Shown piece after piece: positions 8,638-15,614 of a stretch of DNA of 22,073 nt (the first letter of the stretch is position 1; the number at the start of each line of letters is the position of its first letter). The stretch spans positions 1 through 22,073 of IMG/VR virus record IMGVR_UViG_3300032820_000138; one strand, 5' to 3'. The stretch is from a virus. The notes under the pieces were generated by a model that searched no databases, had not been told where the DNA came from, and saw only the letters and a program-made list of their open reading frames with translations. A program made the translations under genes and the position numbers.

Positions 8638-10062
8638 ATGAGAGCACAAAGTAAATTAGCAGTCTTAACAAGACCTTGGCATGCTAACTTTACGGAAAGC
8701 AATCACCTAGGAGCTGCTTTTTTAGCAGAACCTCATAAGTTCGATAAAGTCCTAACAAGGATCTTTACTGCGTCTAGGGTGGCTGACAATCCGTTAACAG
8801 CTATGACCAAAGGCATGGGAAGAACTTCAGAAATCGAGTCATTCGATTGGGAGTGGGAATTAATGGGAGGGTCTTCAAGACCTTTAATTCAGTTAGCTGC
8901 ACCTGTAGGTGATGGTTTAGCTGGTACCGAGATTACCATTAAATTGGATGAAGATTGGTTCAAACCAGGTGACGTTATTTCTCCAGGAGACAAAAGAACT
9001 CTAGTTAGAGTACAAACTTCTCCTATTGCAGATGGTAACGGTTATACTTATACAGTACGTCTATTAACAGATGATCAAACAGCTACATTAGGAGCACAGT
9101 TCGCTGGAATTGGAGTTCAATGGAGTAAGTTTTATTCTGTCTATGAAGAAGGTGGTGACCAATCAGGTTCTACTAGCTATGCATTGCCAATGAAACTGGC
9201 TTCACAACTTTCTACTTATAGAAAGGAGTATTCAGTTACAGGAGATGCTGCTAATCAAGCCTTAGTTGTAGCCTTAATGGATGCAAATGGTAAAGTATAT
9301 AAGGATTTTAAATGGTTGAAATATGCTGAAGGTGAATACTGGATCCAATGGCATAAAGAAATCGAAAGAGGATTATGGTATGGTAGAATGAATAACACTC
9401 TTCCTGGAGCCAATGGCCGTCCCGTTAGGACTGGTCCTGGTGTACAAGAATTGTTGGAAGATTCTCACGTACATGTATATAATACTCTTACTGAGAAATT
9501 GATCCGAGAATATCTACTTGACATCTTCTTCGGAAGAGTTGATATGAAGAATAGGAATATTGTTGCTTATACTGGAGAGTATGGAATGTTAGCATTTCAC
9601 CAAGCAATGGTTAATGCTTCTTCACCTTTCTTAGTTGTTGATACTAAGTTCATTCAGAGTGCAACTGGACCTTCAGCCAATAACTTGGCATTCGGTGGCC
9701 AGTACGTAAAGTACAATGGACCTAATGGTATCACTCTAACGCTTCGACACAATCCTGTGTATGATGACAGAGAGATCAACCACTTAATGGATCCAAATCT
9801 TCAGGTTCCTGTTGAGTCTATGAGGTTTACCTTTTTAGATTTCGGCGGTCCAGGAAGCTTAGGTAATATTAAGTATGTTCATAAGAAAGCTGGATATAAA
9901 TTAGGTTACGTTTCAGGTCTTCAAACACCTTACGGATCTAATAAAGGAGGATTGATGAGTAATTCCAAGGATAGTTATACAATGATAGTTCACGATCAGT
10001 GCGGAATCCAAATTGATGACGTAACTCGTTGCGGTGAATTAATATTGGGTACTAATCCTTAA
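8638..10062 (+). CDS. Probable major capsid protein
   Basis: A 474-aa, well-folded mixed alpha/beta protein with no low-complexity parts. It follows the scaffold-like gene after a 35-bp A/T-only leader, and its size suits an HK97-fold capsid subunit. Visible features are an N-terminal segment ending in 'FDKVLTRIFTASR', Trp-rich 'IESFDWEWELMGG', a central helix region ('EIERGLWYGRMNN', 'LTEKLIREYLLDIFFGRVDM') and a C-terminal beta-rich part ('MRFTFLDFGGPG', 'DSYTMIVHDQCG'). The subunits would form the icosahedral head. By eye, its codons use more C-ending forms (ttc, gac, acc) than the giant gene, which fits a very highly expressed product. I do not recognise a diagnostic short motif, so the assignment combines position, length, composition and a general likeness to crAss-like capsid proteins. 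A second highly expressed candidate is the 399-aa product at 11672. Confidence 0.72.
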   Translation: MRAQSKLAVLTRPWHANFTESNHLGAAFLAEPHKFDKVLTRIFTASRVADNPLTAMTKGMGRTSEIESFDWEWELMGGSSRPLIQLAAPVGDGLAGTEITIKLDEDWFKPGDVISPGDKRTLVRVQTSPIADGNGYTYTVRLLTDDQTATLGAQFAGIGVQWSKFYSVYEEGGDQSGSTSYALPMKLASQLSTYRKEYSVTGDAANQALVVALMDANGKVYKDFKWLKYAEGEYWIQWHKEIERGLWYGRMNNTLPGANGRPVRTGPGVQELLEDSHVHVYNTLTEKLIREYLLDIFFGRVDMKNRNIVAYTGEYGMLAFHQAMVNASSPFLVVDTKFIQSATGPSANNLAFGGQYVKYNGPNGITLTLRHNPVYDDREINHLMDPNLQVPVESMRFTFLDFGGPGSLGNIKYVHKKAGYKLGYVSGLQTPYGSNKGGLMSNSKDSYTMIVHDQCGIQIDDVTRCGELILGTNP

Positions 10063-10085
10063 TTTATTAATTAAAACTTTTTAAA

Positions 10086-10886
10086 GTGGAAAAAGAAGGA
10101 CATTTAATTTACGTAAAACCAATCATAAAAGAGAGATGGCACGGCCTGCATAAAATGGGTCGAGCCAAATTTCAAGGTACGCATGATGTTTATCAGGCTA
10201 TTTATAGTCAGAATAAGGGAGGGTTTGATACAGGACTTAGCGAAGAAGATGTGAAACGATTAGGTGGTGTCATAGGACATGATCTAAAGAATCACACTTC
10301 TAATGAGTACTGGCAGAACTTCAAACTTGTTTTAGAAGATAAAACTACTGTGTTTAATACTACTATTCCTCTTGAGGAATTACAAGTAAAGTTTATGAAA
10401 GCGAGTAAGTTCATAGCCAACTCTGTAAAGGAATTGGATCAAGGTCTTTGGCCTTCAGCTCGTTACGTGATACACGATGAGGTTGAGGAACTAGAGAGAG
10501 AAGCAACAAAAATTGAGTTAAAAGCTCGTGCTGTGGAAGTCTTTAGTGAACTCAGTCCAGAGAAGAAAGTAGATTTGCTGAAAGTATTCGGAAAAGGAGC
10601 GTCCAATGTTTCTGAGAAGTTTGCTTATACAAAACTATATGAGATTCTTGAAGAAGATCCTAATAAATTCATTAAGCAAGCTACAATGAAGCCTGCCGAA
10701 TTGAAGACTAGGGCTCTATTTTTCGATTTAGAGAACAAAGGGATATTCAGAAGGAAAGGAACAGCAGTTTTGTATAACGACCAACAGGTTGGATTTGACT
10801 ATGACGATGCTGTCTATAATTTACTGAATCCGAAAAATCAAGAACTTTTGTTAAAGTTAAAAGATGATTTAGAAGCTAGAGGCTAA
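10086..10886 (+). CDS. Conserved capsid-associated protein of Bacteroidota phages (function unknown)
   Basis: A 266-aa protein immediately after the capsid gene. It probably starts with GTG at 10086 (MEKEGHLIYVKP), preceded by A/T-only sequence. The N-terminal half contains 'FDTGLSEEDVKRLGGVIGHDL' and 'TIPLEELQVKFMKASKFIANSVKEL', followed by a strongly helical, charged part ('DEVEELEREATKIELKARAVEVF'). The C-terminus ends in 'GIFRRKGTAVLYNDQQVGFDYDDAVYNLL...NQELLLKLKDDL'. I remember similar proteins next to the capsid gene in crAss-like and other Bacteroidota phages, where they are annotated only as hypothetical or structural. A role in capsid assembly or head completion is inferred from position. 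The stop overlaps the next start (TAATG at 10884-10888), so both are probably made together. Confidence 0.6.
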   Translation: MEKEGHLIYVKPIIKERWHGLHKMGRAKFQGTHDVYQAIYSQNKGGFDTGLSEEDVKRLGGVIGHDLKNHTSNEYWQNFKLVLEDKTTVFNTTIPLEELQVKFMKASKFIANSVKELDQGLWPSARYVIHDEVEELEREATKIELKARAVEVFSELSPEKKVDLLKVFGKGASNVSEKFAYTKLYEILEEDPNKFIKQATMKPAELKTRALFFDLENKGIFRRKGTAVLYNDQQVGFDYDDAVYNLLNPKNQELLLKLKDDLEARG

Positions 10887-11653
10887 TGACTATACAAGAC
10901 ATGCACTGGGATTTTAAGATCAAGCTAAATAAGGTTGATAGTTCAGATTTTCCAAACTTTCAGATACCTGAAGTGGATTGGATGTTGAACGAGGCCCAAA
11001 TCTTGTTCTTAAAACAGAGGTATGGCGTAAGTAATCAGAAGCGGATGGGCTTTGAGGTTTCACAAAAGAGGATTGATGATCTAAGAGACTTGGTGGTGAA
11101 GGATGTTTTCCTTCCCGCCGTTGTTTCTGGAACTGATCCTAATATGTGGGTATCTCAGTTACCTGCGGATTATGCTTTTTTAATAAGGGCAACAGTAAAT
11201 GCCCAAACTAGCATAGAAGAACCAGAGTGTCCTAGTAAACGATTAACGGCAATACAAGTTCAACACGATGACTTAAGTAGTGTTTTATCTGACCCTTTTT
11301 ACTCTCCGAGTTATTCTTGGGGTGAAGTACCTATGGTCTTTGGAACTCAATTAAGTGGTGGTATACCTCCATATGATCTGAATGAAGTTTATGCTTATAC
11401 AGATGGTACGTTTGTTATAACTACTATGAATTTTGACTATTTAAGAATGCCTACCAGGGTAGCTTTTCCTGGTGGTGTCCCAGGAGGAGCATATGATATG
11501 CCCGATGGAACTGTTATAAATGTGGATGTTAATTGTCAACTTCCATTAGCCACTCATGAAGAAGTGGTAGATATAGCAGTACAAATTGCGGCAGGGAATA
11601 TTGATCACCCAGGTTATCAAGTAAGAGCATTAAAAACATCTATTCACGAATAA
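10886..11653 (+). CDS. Neck/connector (ring-like) structural protein
   Basis: A 255-aa protein opening with 'MTIQDMHWDFKIKLNKVDS...IPEVDWMLNEAQILFLKQRYG', a pattern I associate with a conserved crAss-like structural protein. In podovirus-like particles, small alpha-helical connectors of this kind stack under the portal as rings that close the head and bind the tail. The N-terminal half is helical; the rest is beta-rich with Gly/Pro loops ('SYSWGEVPMVFG', 'RVAFPGGVPGGAYDMPDG') and returns to a helix near the C-terminus ('THEEVVDIAVQIAAGNI'), as expected for an adaptor with an inserted beta domain. Its start lies inside the stop of the preceding gene, showing tight coupling. Whether it is the ring directly on the portal or a later one cannot be told from sequence alone. 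Confidence 0.68.
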   Translation: MTIQDMHWDFKIKLNKVDSSDFPNFQIPEVDWMLNEAQILFLKQRYGVSNQKRMGFEVSQKRIDDLRDLVVKDVFLPAVVSGTDPNMWVSQLPADYAFLIRATVNAQTSIEEPECPSKRLTAIQVQHDDLSSVLSDPFYSPSYSWGEVPMVFGTQLSGGIPPYDLNEVYAYTDGTFVITTMNFDYLRMPTRVAFPGGVPGGAYDMPDGTVINVDVNCQLPLATHEEVVDIAVQIAAGNIDHPGYQVRALKTSIHE

Positions 11654-11671
11654 AATTAAAAATTTTCAATT

Positions 11672-12871
11672 ATGGCAGAGAAAAGAGTATTTTCAGTAAT
11701 CCCAACAATAGGAACGGCAGGTGCACCAGCATTAGCATGTATCGCTCCTGCAGCGGGAAACAGGATTGCACCGTTAGCAACGGCGTTAATCGCCAGTGGT
11801 GGTATTATGACAGATCTTGATAACTTTGTATCAGGAGCTGCACCTAATTTAGTACTAGCTCCAGTAGGATCTATAGCATTTTTTAGAGCAGATGATTCTG
11901 CGGGTCCAGGAACAGCTAATGATATTATAACTATCACAGGAGTTCCAAATGCTTTAGTAGGTATAAATTTTTATGCTGCAGTTAAAACAGCAGATACTAC
12001 TACAACTACTAATGCAGCTATTCCTGGAGGAATTCAGCATACACTTAGGAGAACAAAGATCATTGATGCTAATAATGTTACTACAGTAGATAACGCTACT
12101 TTTGTTTGTGCGTCTGCTAAAGTTGCTGTTCTAGATGGATTTACAGCTGAGTGTGACACTGAGTATTGTATTAAGATTCGTTATGAGTCAGAAGTGATCA
12201 AACAAACTTACGGTTATCAAGACCTGGTTAAAACTTACACATATACCACATCATGCTGCGGCGATGATTGTGCTTGTCCTGATGGAGATTGTGCTGAGTT
12301 AGCTTACGGTATTGCCAAGGCTGTAAATGATGATCCAGACAATCTTGTAACAGCAGTAGCAGAAACTGATACTGCAGCTCCAGGCGTTTGGATTCCTATT
12401 GTAGAAGCTGATTTTGCAACTGGTATCCTTTGTACTGATGTACGAGTTACATTTACTGGGGAGTTAGGAGAATTCTTCGATGGTTGTGGTCCTAATCCAA
12501 TGGTTAAAGACTTCGCTAATAACGATTTCTATATTGGATTAACTTGTGGCTTTGAATGTAATGGTACAATTACAGATGATGGCACTGGAGCGTCTTCAAC
12601 TATTATTTTTGAAGAAGGATTAGGAGAACAAGTAATGAATTTAGAAGGATATGCAGATGGATATTCTAGAAAATTCGGTATTTATAGAATTCCTTTTCCA
12701 AGAACGGTTGCTAGTAAGCTTGCAGTTGCAGGAGTTGGTTATGATATTGTTAATGTTCAATATAACGATGTTCATGATTCAGCCAATACAATTGGTCAGG
12801 TAGCTTCTCCAGAAAAAGTAATTTTTGCAGTAGGAGCATTGAATGCCGCTTCTATTACGGCTGCTTTTTAA
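11672..12871 (+). CDS. Ala/Thr-rich virion protein, candidate abundant auxiliary or decoration protein
   Basis: A 399-aa protein of low complexity at its N-terminus (Ala, Thr, Gly, Ile rich: 'IGTAGAPALACIAPAAG', 'TADTTTTTNAAIPGG') and beta-rich afterwards. It carries a Cys cluster at residues 195-207 (C195, C196, C200, C202, C207) and an extra pair C161/C166. The ATG at 11672 follows an A/T-only leader (AATTTTCAATT), and the gene ends just before the strongest hairpin pair in the window, which suggests it is the last and heavily expressed gene of the capsid operon. The composition fits a beta-sandwich virion protein such as a capsid decoration or tail-tube-like protein. I do not recognise the family. 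A tail tube would be unexpected if the particle is a podovirus, so a capsid decoration or neck protein is the likelier reading. Confidence 0.5.
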   Translation: MAEKRVFSVIPTIGTAGAPALACIAPAAGNRIAPLATALIASGGIMTDLDNFVSGAAPNLVLAPVGSIAFFRADDSAGPGTANDIITITGVPNALVGINFYAAVKTADTTTTTNAAIPGGIQHTLRRTKIIDANNVTTVDNATFVCASAKVAVLDGFTAECDTEYCIKIRYESEVIKQTYGYQDLVKTYTYTTSCCGDDCACPDGDCAELAYGIAKAVNDDPDNLVTAVAETDTAAPGVWIPIVEADFATGILCTDVRVTFTGELGEFFDGCGPNPMVKDFANNDFYIGLTCGFECNGTITDDGTGASSTIIFEEGLGEQVMNLEGYADGYSRKFGIYRIPFPRTVASKLAVAGVGYDIVNVQYNDVHDSANTIGQVASPEKVIFAVGALNAASITAAF

Positions 12872-12890
12872 GAGTTGGGATGTTAATATT

Positions 12891-12921
12891 TAATGAGGGA
12901 GGTCTCAGACCTCTTTCATTA
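12891..12921 (+). terminator. Strong hairpin at end of capsid operon
   Basis: A stem of 14 paired bases (12891-12904 with 12908-12921; two G-T pairs) closes a 3-base TCA loop, 19 bases after the stop of the 399-aa gene. The core is AGGTC / GACCT. No long T-run follows directly, but the stability and place make it a likely 3' mRNA end or the first half of a double terminator. Confidence 0.65.
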
Positions 12922-12934
12922 TATTTTGTAACTT

Positions 12935-12978
12935 AAAGGGTTCGTTAATATTGAATTTTCAATAAACGGACCCTTTTT
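12935..12978 (+). terminator. Intrinsic terminator with T-run
   Basis: A 12-bp outer stem (12935-12946 with 12965-12976, one T-G pair, GGGT/ACCC core) and an inner 6-bp stem (ATTGAA / TTCAAT) are followed by T residues up to 12978. This is a textbook intrinsic terminator, second in tandem after the hairpin at 12891. It separates the capsid operon from the appendage cassette starting at 12993. Confidence 0.75.
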
Positions 12979-12992
12979 ACTAAAAACACCCA

Positions 12993-13268
12993 ATGGTAGC
13001 AGACAGTGTAGAGTATTATGAATGTATACTTAAGAATCTCGCAGAAAAGATTCTAAGAGATTGTGCGGATAAATGTGATGTAGATAAAGAGCTATACCAA
13101 CTCTTTAGAAATCTTGAAGCACTCTTAGTAGTACTTTATTATTATGATCCAACTAAAACGGGTTGTTTATATGTTAGTTCAGAAATACTTGTTTTAAGAG
13201 ATGGTATAAATAGATTAATTAGAAATTATGCTATTTCTGGTAATTGTGAAAATTGTAAATGCTCATGA
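12993..13268 (+). CDS. Small Cys-rich helical protein
   Basis: A 91-aa, mostly helical protein ('SVEYYECILKNLAEKILRDC', 'LYQLFRNLEALLVVLYYYD') ending in a Cys cluster C85-x2-C88-x-C90 with further Cys at 11, 24, 28 and 58. I do not recognise the family. It begins 14 bases after the tandem terminator and overlaps the next gene by 4 bases (ATGA), so it opens a new operon and is coupled to the next product. The helical layout followed by a CxxC tail resembles the C-terminal part of the next protein, which suggests a shared virion-binding or subunit-binding module. A metal-binding or disulfide-stabilised structural part is an inference. The hydrophobic stretch at 41-51 is too short and polar-flanked to call a membrane helix. 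Confidence 0.6.
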   Translation: MVADSVEYYECILKNLAEKILRDCADKCDVDKELYQLFRNLEALLVVLYYYDPTKTGCLYVSSEILVLRDGINRLIRNYAISGNCENCKCS

Positions 13269-13843
13269 GTTCTATAAGAGTACAAACAAGTTGTTGTGAT
13301 CCATCAGGAGGAACAGATATAGGATTTGAGATATTTTTAAATACCACTATATATGCAGATCCTGTTAATATAGACTCTATAGAATTAAATAATGATACTA
13401 CAGGAGAATCTTATACCAGTTTAGGTGCAGATCCTACTTTAACTATTAATGATAGAGGTGTTTTTGGAAGTTATAGAGGAATACAAGTAATACTAAATGA
13501 TCTTACTACTGTTCCTGAAGGAAGATATTGTTTTGCAATGATAATGGATTATACTAATGATTTAGGAGTTCCTATATCAAATCAATTATTTAATTTCTGT
13601 AAGGTATCTTTATGTGAAAGTGAAGCGATACTAAGTAAGGAATTACCAGATACTTTACTTTCTCAGGAATGTCCTCCTGAAGATTGTCAGGATTTAAAAG
13701 ACAAGTTTTGGGAAGCATATACATTATATAGAGCTATGAAAATAGCTGATTCATGTGATCTGGATGTAGCTTGGGATAATAGTTTTTCAAAATTAAAAGG
13801 ATTATTAGCGATTCTTAAAAAAGAATTATGTTTAAATTGTTAA
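13265..13843 (+). CDS. Cys-rich two-domain virion appendage-like protein
   Basis: A 192-aa protein starting at the ATG at 13265, which overlaps the previous stop as ATGA; an ATG two codons upstream (13259) is less likely. Residues 1 to about 115 are beta-rich ('SSIRVQTSCCDPSGGTDIGFEIFLN', 'FGSYRGIQVILNDLTTVPEGRYCF'), like an immunoglobulin-like or fibre sandwich. Residues about 120-192 are helical with Cys ('ECPPEDCQDLKDKFWEAYTLYRAM', 'LKGLLAILKKELCLNC') and end in CxxC, like the preceding protein. I do not know the family. The layout suggests a beta head joined to a helical attachment end, that is a small appendage or fibre adaptor. Three bases separate its stop from the next ATG. Confidence 0.6.
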   Translation: MSSIRVQTSCCDPSGGTDIGFEIFLNTTIYADPVNIDSIELNNDTTGESYTSLGADPTLTINDRGVFGSYRGIQVILNDLTTVPEGRYCFAMIMDYTNDLGVPISNQLFNFCKVSLCESEAILSKELPDTLLSQECPPEDCQDLKDKFWEAYTLYRAMKIADSCDLDVAWDNSFSKLKGLLAILKKELCLNC

Positions 13844-13846
13844 GAT

Positions 13847-14650
13847 ATGGCTCTTTGTGAATGTTGTGACTGTATTAATGAAATTGAAGAAGGTTTAATA
13901 AGTACAAAACTTTCTAATGTCTTTTCAGAACCTTGTACTTTTTTGGAGGTGGGATTATCTTTTGTACAAGCAGGAAATGTAGGAAATACATGTTTTGATA
14001 CAAAACAAGAACAATTAAATGTTATGGGAGCTGCTTTTTGGTTATATGCTATGAATCCTGGATATGGAGGCTTTGAATGGGATGAGACAATGGCTATACC
14101 TGCTCCTAAATATACTTCTACATTAGAAAATTCTTTTACAGATAATTTCTGTTTATTTATAGAAGAAACTTTGACAGAAGAAAGAGTTGAAGAATTATGT
14201 GATACATATTTAAAACTTATATCATATTTTAAAGACTGTTGTAAGTTAGGGGAACTAGGAACTTGTACAGCTCCTACTTGGAGTGGGCTTATATATGTGC
14301 TTGAGGAAATTACTACAGATGCTGGAGATTCAAATGCATGGATTAGAGGACCTGGAAATCCAGGAGCAACTCTCGCTCCATCTTTAGCACCTGTTAATGA
14401 TTGGTATTCTTGTGGAAGTCCTGATTGTAATGATTGTTGGAACGATGAAACATATTCTTATTGGTTTGTAAATGAGGATACTTTTCCACAAACAGGAAAT
14501 CAATATGTATATTGGACTGAGACGGGAACATATTTATTAGATGATAGAGTAATTTTTGATGAGTCTGTATGGAAGGTAGCCATTCCTACACCTATAGGAT
14601 GGGCAAACAGACCAGGAGCAAATCCAGGAGATTGGATAAAATTAAGTTAA
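13847..14650 (+). CDS. Cys-rich appendage protein with carbohydrate-binding-like C-terminus
   Basis: A 267-aa protein opening with a CxCCxC cluster (C4, C6, C7, C9). A helical part follows, with many aromatic and Cys residues ('FLEVGLSFVQAGN', 'VEELCDTYLKLISYFKDCC'), then a Pro/Gly-rich linker (165-185). The C-terminal region (about 227-265: 'GTYLLDDRVIFDESVWKV' ... 'RPGANPGDWIKLS') has the aromatic spacing of small chitin-binding type 3 / CBM5/12-like modules, which put Trp and Tyr on a sugar-binding face. Such modules at the end of phage appendages usually bind cell-surface glycans. The N-terminal Cys cluster may anchor it to the two Cys-rich proteins encoded just upstream. The carbohydrate role is inferred from the pattern only; the overall family is not recognised. 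Confidence 0.55.
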   Translation: MALCECCDCINEIEEGLISTKLSNVFSEPCTFLEVGLSFVQAGNVGNTCFDTKQEQLNVMGAAFWLYAMNPGYGGFEWDETMAIPAPKYTSTLENSFTDNFCLFIEETLTEERVEELCDTYLKLISYFKDCCKLGELGTCTAPTWSGLIYVLEEITTDAGDSNAWIRGPGNPGATLAPSLAPVNDWYSCGSPDCNDCWNDETYSYWFVNEDTFPQTGNQYVYWTETGTYLLDDRVIFDESVWKVAIPTPIGWANRPGANPGDWIKLS

Positions 14651-14652
14651 AA

Positions 14653-14901
14653 ATGGATAAAGAAGACAGAGCAGAAATAGCAACAATTAAAAATGATATC
14701 GAATGGATGAAGAACGATATGCAGAAATGTGAGAATCATCTGGCAGATATAAAAGCTGTGTTAATAGATCCAGAGAAAGGACTTGCTATGAAAGTAAATA
14801 AAAATACAGAGTTCAGAAAGTCAGCAAGTAAAGCACTCTGGGGAGTGTATGGAATTATATTGGCAGTATTAGCTAAATTATTTTGGCCTAGTGGAAACTA
14901 A
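14653..14901 (+). CDS. XhlA-like membrane protein (holin-type, coiled coil plus one C-terminal membrane helix)
   Basis: An 82-aa protein. The ATG at 14653 lies 2 bases after the previous stop and is preferred over an upstream in-frame ATG at 14569, which lies within the preceding gene. Residues 1-58 are charged and heptad-like ('EIATIKNDIEWMKNDMQK'), and residues 61-78 form one hydrophobic helix ('ALWGVYGIILAVLAKLFW') with a short C-terminus. This is the architecture of haemolysin XhlA/BhlA-type phage lysis proteins, which sit in the inner membrane and help a holin or endolysin. In this operon it could equally anchor a virion part to the membrane during entry. It is followed within 5 bases by the next gene. 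Confidence 0.6.
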   Translation: MDKEDRAEIATIKNDIEWMKNDMQKCENHLADIKAVLIDPEKGLAMKVNKNTEFRKSASKALWGVYGIILAVLAKLFWPSGN

Positions 14902-14905
14902 TAGG

Positions 14906-15160
14906 ATGATAGAAAAGGAGGAATTAACAGACCAAGAGATATTGGCCATTTCTATGGATAATACGTATAAGCTAATATTGAATGAATATAGTTATGAAGA
15001 AATGGATGAGGGAGGTGGATATTGGTTATTAAAAAATGCAAAGAGCATAAGTGCATTAAAAAACGTAATTTCGTATTACGAAGAAGTAGAAAACTTTGAA
15101 CGATGTGCTGAACTTTTTGAAGTATTAAATAAGCGTCAAAAACAAGAAGATTATGGCTAA
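14906..15160 (+). CDS. Small acidic helical protein, function unknown
   Basis: An 84-aa protein from the ATG at 14906; a GTG at 14891 would add five residues but overlaps the preceding gene. It is acidic and helical ('LTDQEILAISMDNTYKLIL', 'LKNVISYYEEVENFERCAELFEVL') with a Gly run in the middle. The C-terminal helix resembles small proteins of other Bacteroidota phages that have no assigned function. There is no membrane helix. Its last 8 bases overlap the start of the next gene, which points to translational coupling inside the small-gene cluster. Confidence 0.5.
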   Translation: MIEKEELTDQEILAISMDNTYKLILNEYSYEEMDEGGGYWLLKNAKSISALKNVISYYEEVENFERCAELFEVLNKRQKQEDYG

Positions 15161-15317
15161 AAGATATATGGGTATAAATCCTGCACACAAAGGATATTGC
15201 ACACCAATGACAAAGAAAACATGTACTCCTGCTAGAAAAGCATTAGCTAAAAGGCTAAAACCAGGAGGAGATTTGTATAAAGGAAAGAAAGGTCCAAAAG
15301 GAAAAAATAGAAAATAA
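15153..15317 (+). CDS. 54-aa strongly basic Cys-containing protein
   Basis: A short gene missed by usual length cut-offs. ATG at 15153 overlaps the previous gene by 8 bases; TAA is at 15315-15317. The 54 residues include 17 Lys/Arg. The core 'CTPMTKKTCTPARKALAKRL' (C16, C24) is a pattern I recall from small proteins of several phages of this host group, where two Cys-Thr-Pro units are followed by a Lys/Arg helix. The C-terminus ('GGDLYKGKKGPKGKNRK') is disordered and highly positive. Its size and charge suit binding to DNA, RNA or the acidic capsid lumen, for example as a packaged minor protein. No function is established. Codon-by-codon reading shows an uninterrupted frame, and its packing between two genes supports it being real. 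Confidence 0.65.
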   Translation: MAKRYMGINPAHKGYCTPMTKKTCTPARKALAKRLKPGGDLYKGKKGPKGKNRK

Positions 15318-15331
15318 TTATTAACTAAAAT
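15315..15331 (+). repeat. 17-base leader repeat, copy 1
   Basis: TAATTATTAACTAAAAT occurs here, beginning with the stop of the 54-aa gene and ending 7 bases before the ATG at 15339. The identical 17 bases recur at 17471-17487 before another start. Its position in both cases suggests a translation leader or ribosome-entry sequence rather than chance. Confidence 0.5.
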
Positions 15332-15338
15332 AACTATT

Positions 15339-15614
15339 ATGTTTTTAAAAGATTTATTTGTAAAAGCGATACCAGATATAGCAAAAGCTACAGCTACTAT
15401 ATTTAAAGAGCAGAATGGTAAAGTATCTTCTAAAAGAGTATTTAGTGTACTTGGTGGAGGATCATTAATTACTATGGGGCTTGGAATTATAGATAAAGGA
15501 ATAGAATCTGGCAATGATAAAGTTCTATATGTAGGACTAGGACTTGTAGCACTAGGAGTTGCTGCAGGGTATTTAGCTGCATTTAATATAAAAGAAATAT
15601 CTAACGATAAGTGA
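15339..15614 (+). CDS. Two-helix holin-like membrane protein
   Basis: A 91-aa protein with an amphipathic N-terminus ('FLKDLFVKAIPDIAKATATIF', 1-22), a basic stretch and two membrane helices at about 33-51 ('RVFSVLGGGSLITMGLGII') and 62-82 ('VLYVGLGLVALGVAAGYLAAF') joined by a short polar loop. The C-terminus is short and charged. Size and topology fit a class II type holin that forms lesions in the inner membrane at the end of infection. No endolysin gene lies beside it, so the classification is not certain; it could also be a virion membrane protein. A shared leader repeat precedes its start, and its TGA stop is immediately followed by the next ATG (15615). Confidence 0.6.
   Translation: MFLKDLFVKAIPDIAKATATIFKEQNGKVSSKRVFSVLGGGSLITMGLGIIDKGIESGNDKVLYVGLGLVALGVAAGYLAAFNIKEISNDK

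Noticed and set aside
14569-14652. Upstream in-frame start for the XhlA-like gene
   Set aside because: It would overlap the end of the appendage gene by 82 bases; the extra residues are basic and unlike the coiled coil. The ATG at 14653 fits the spacing.
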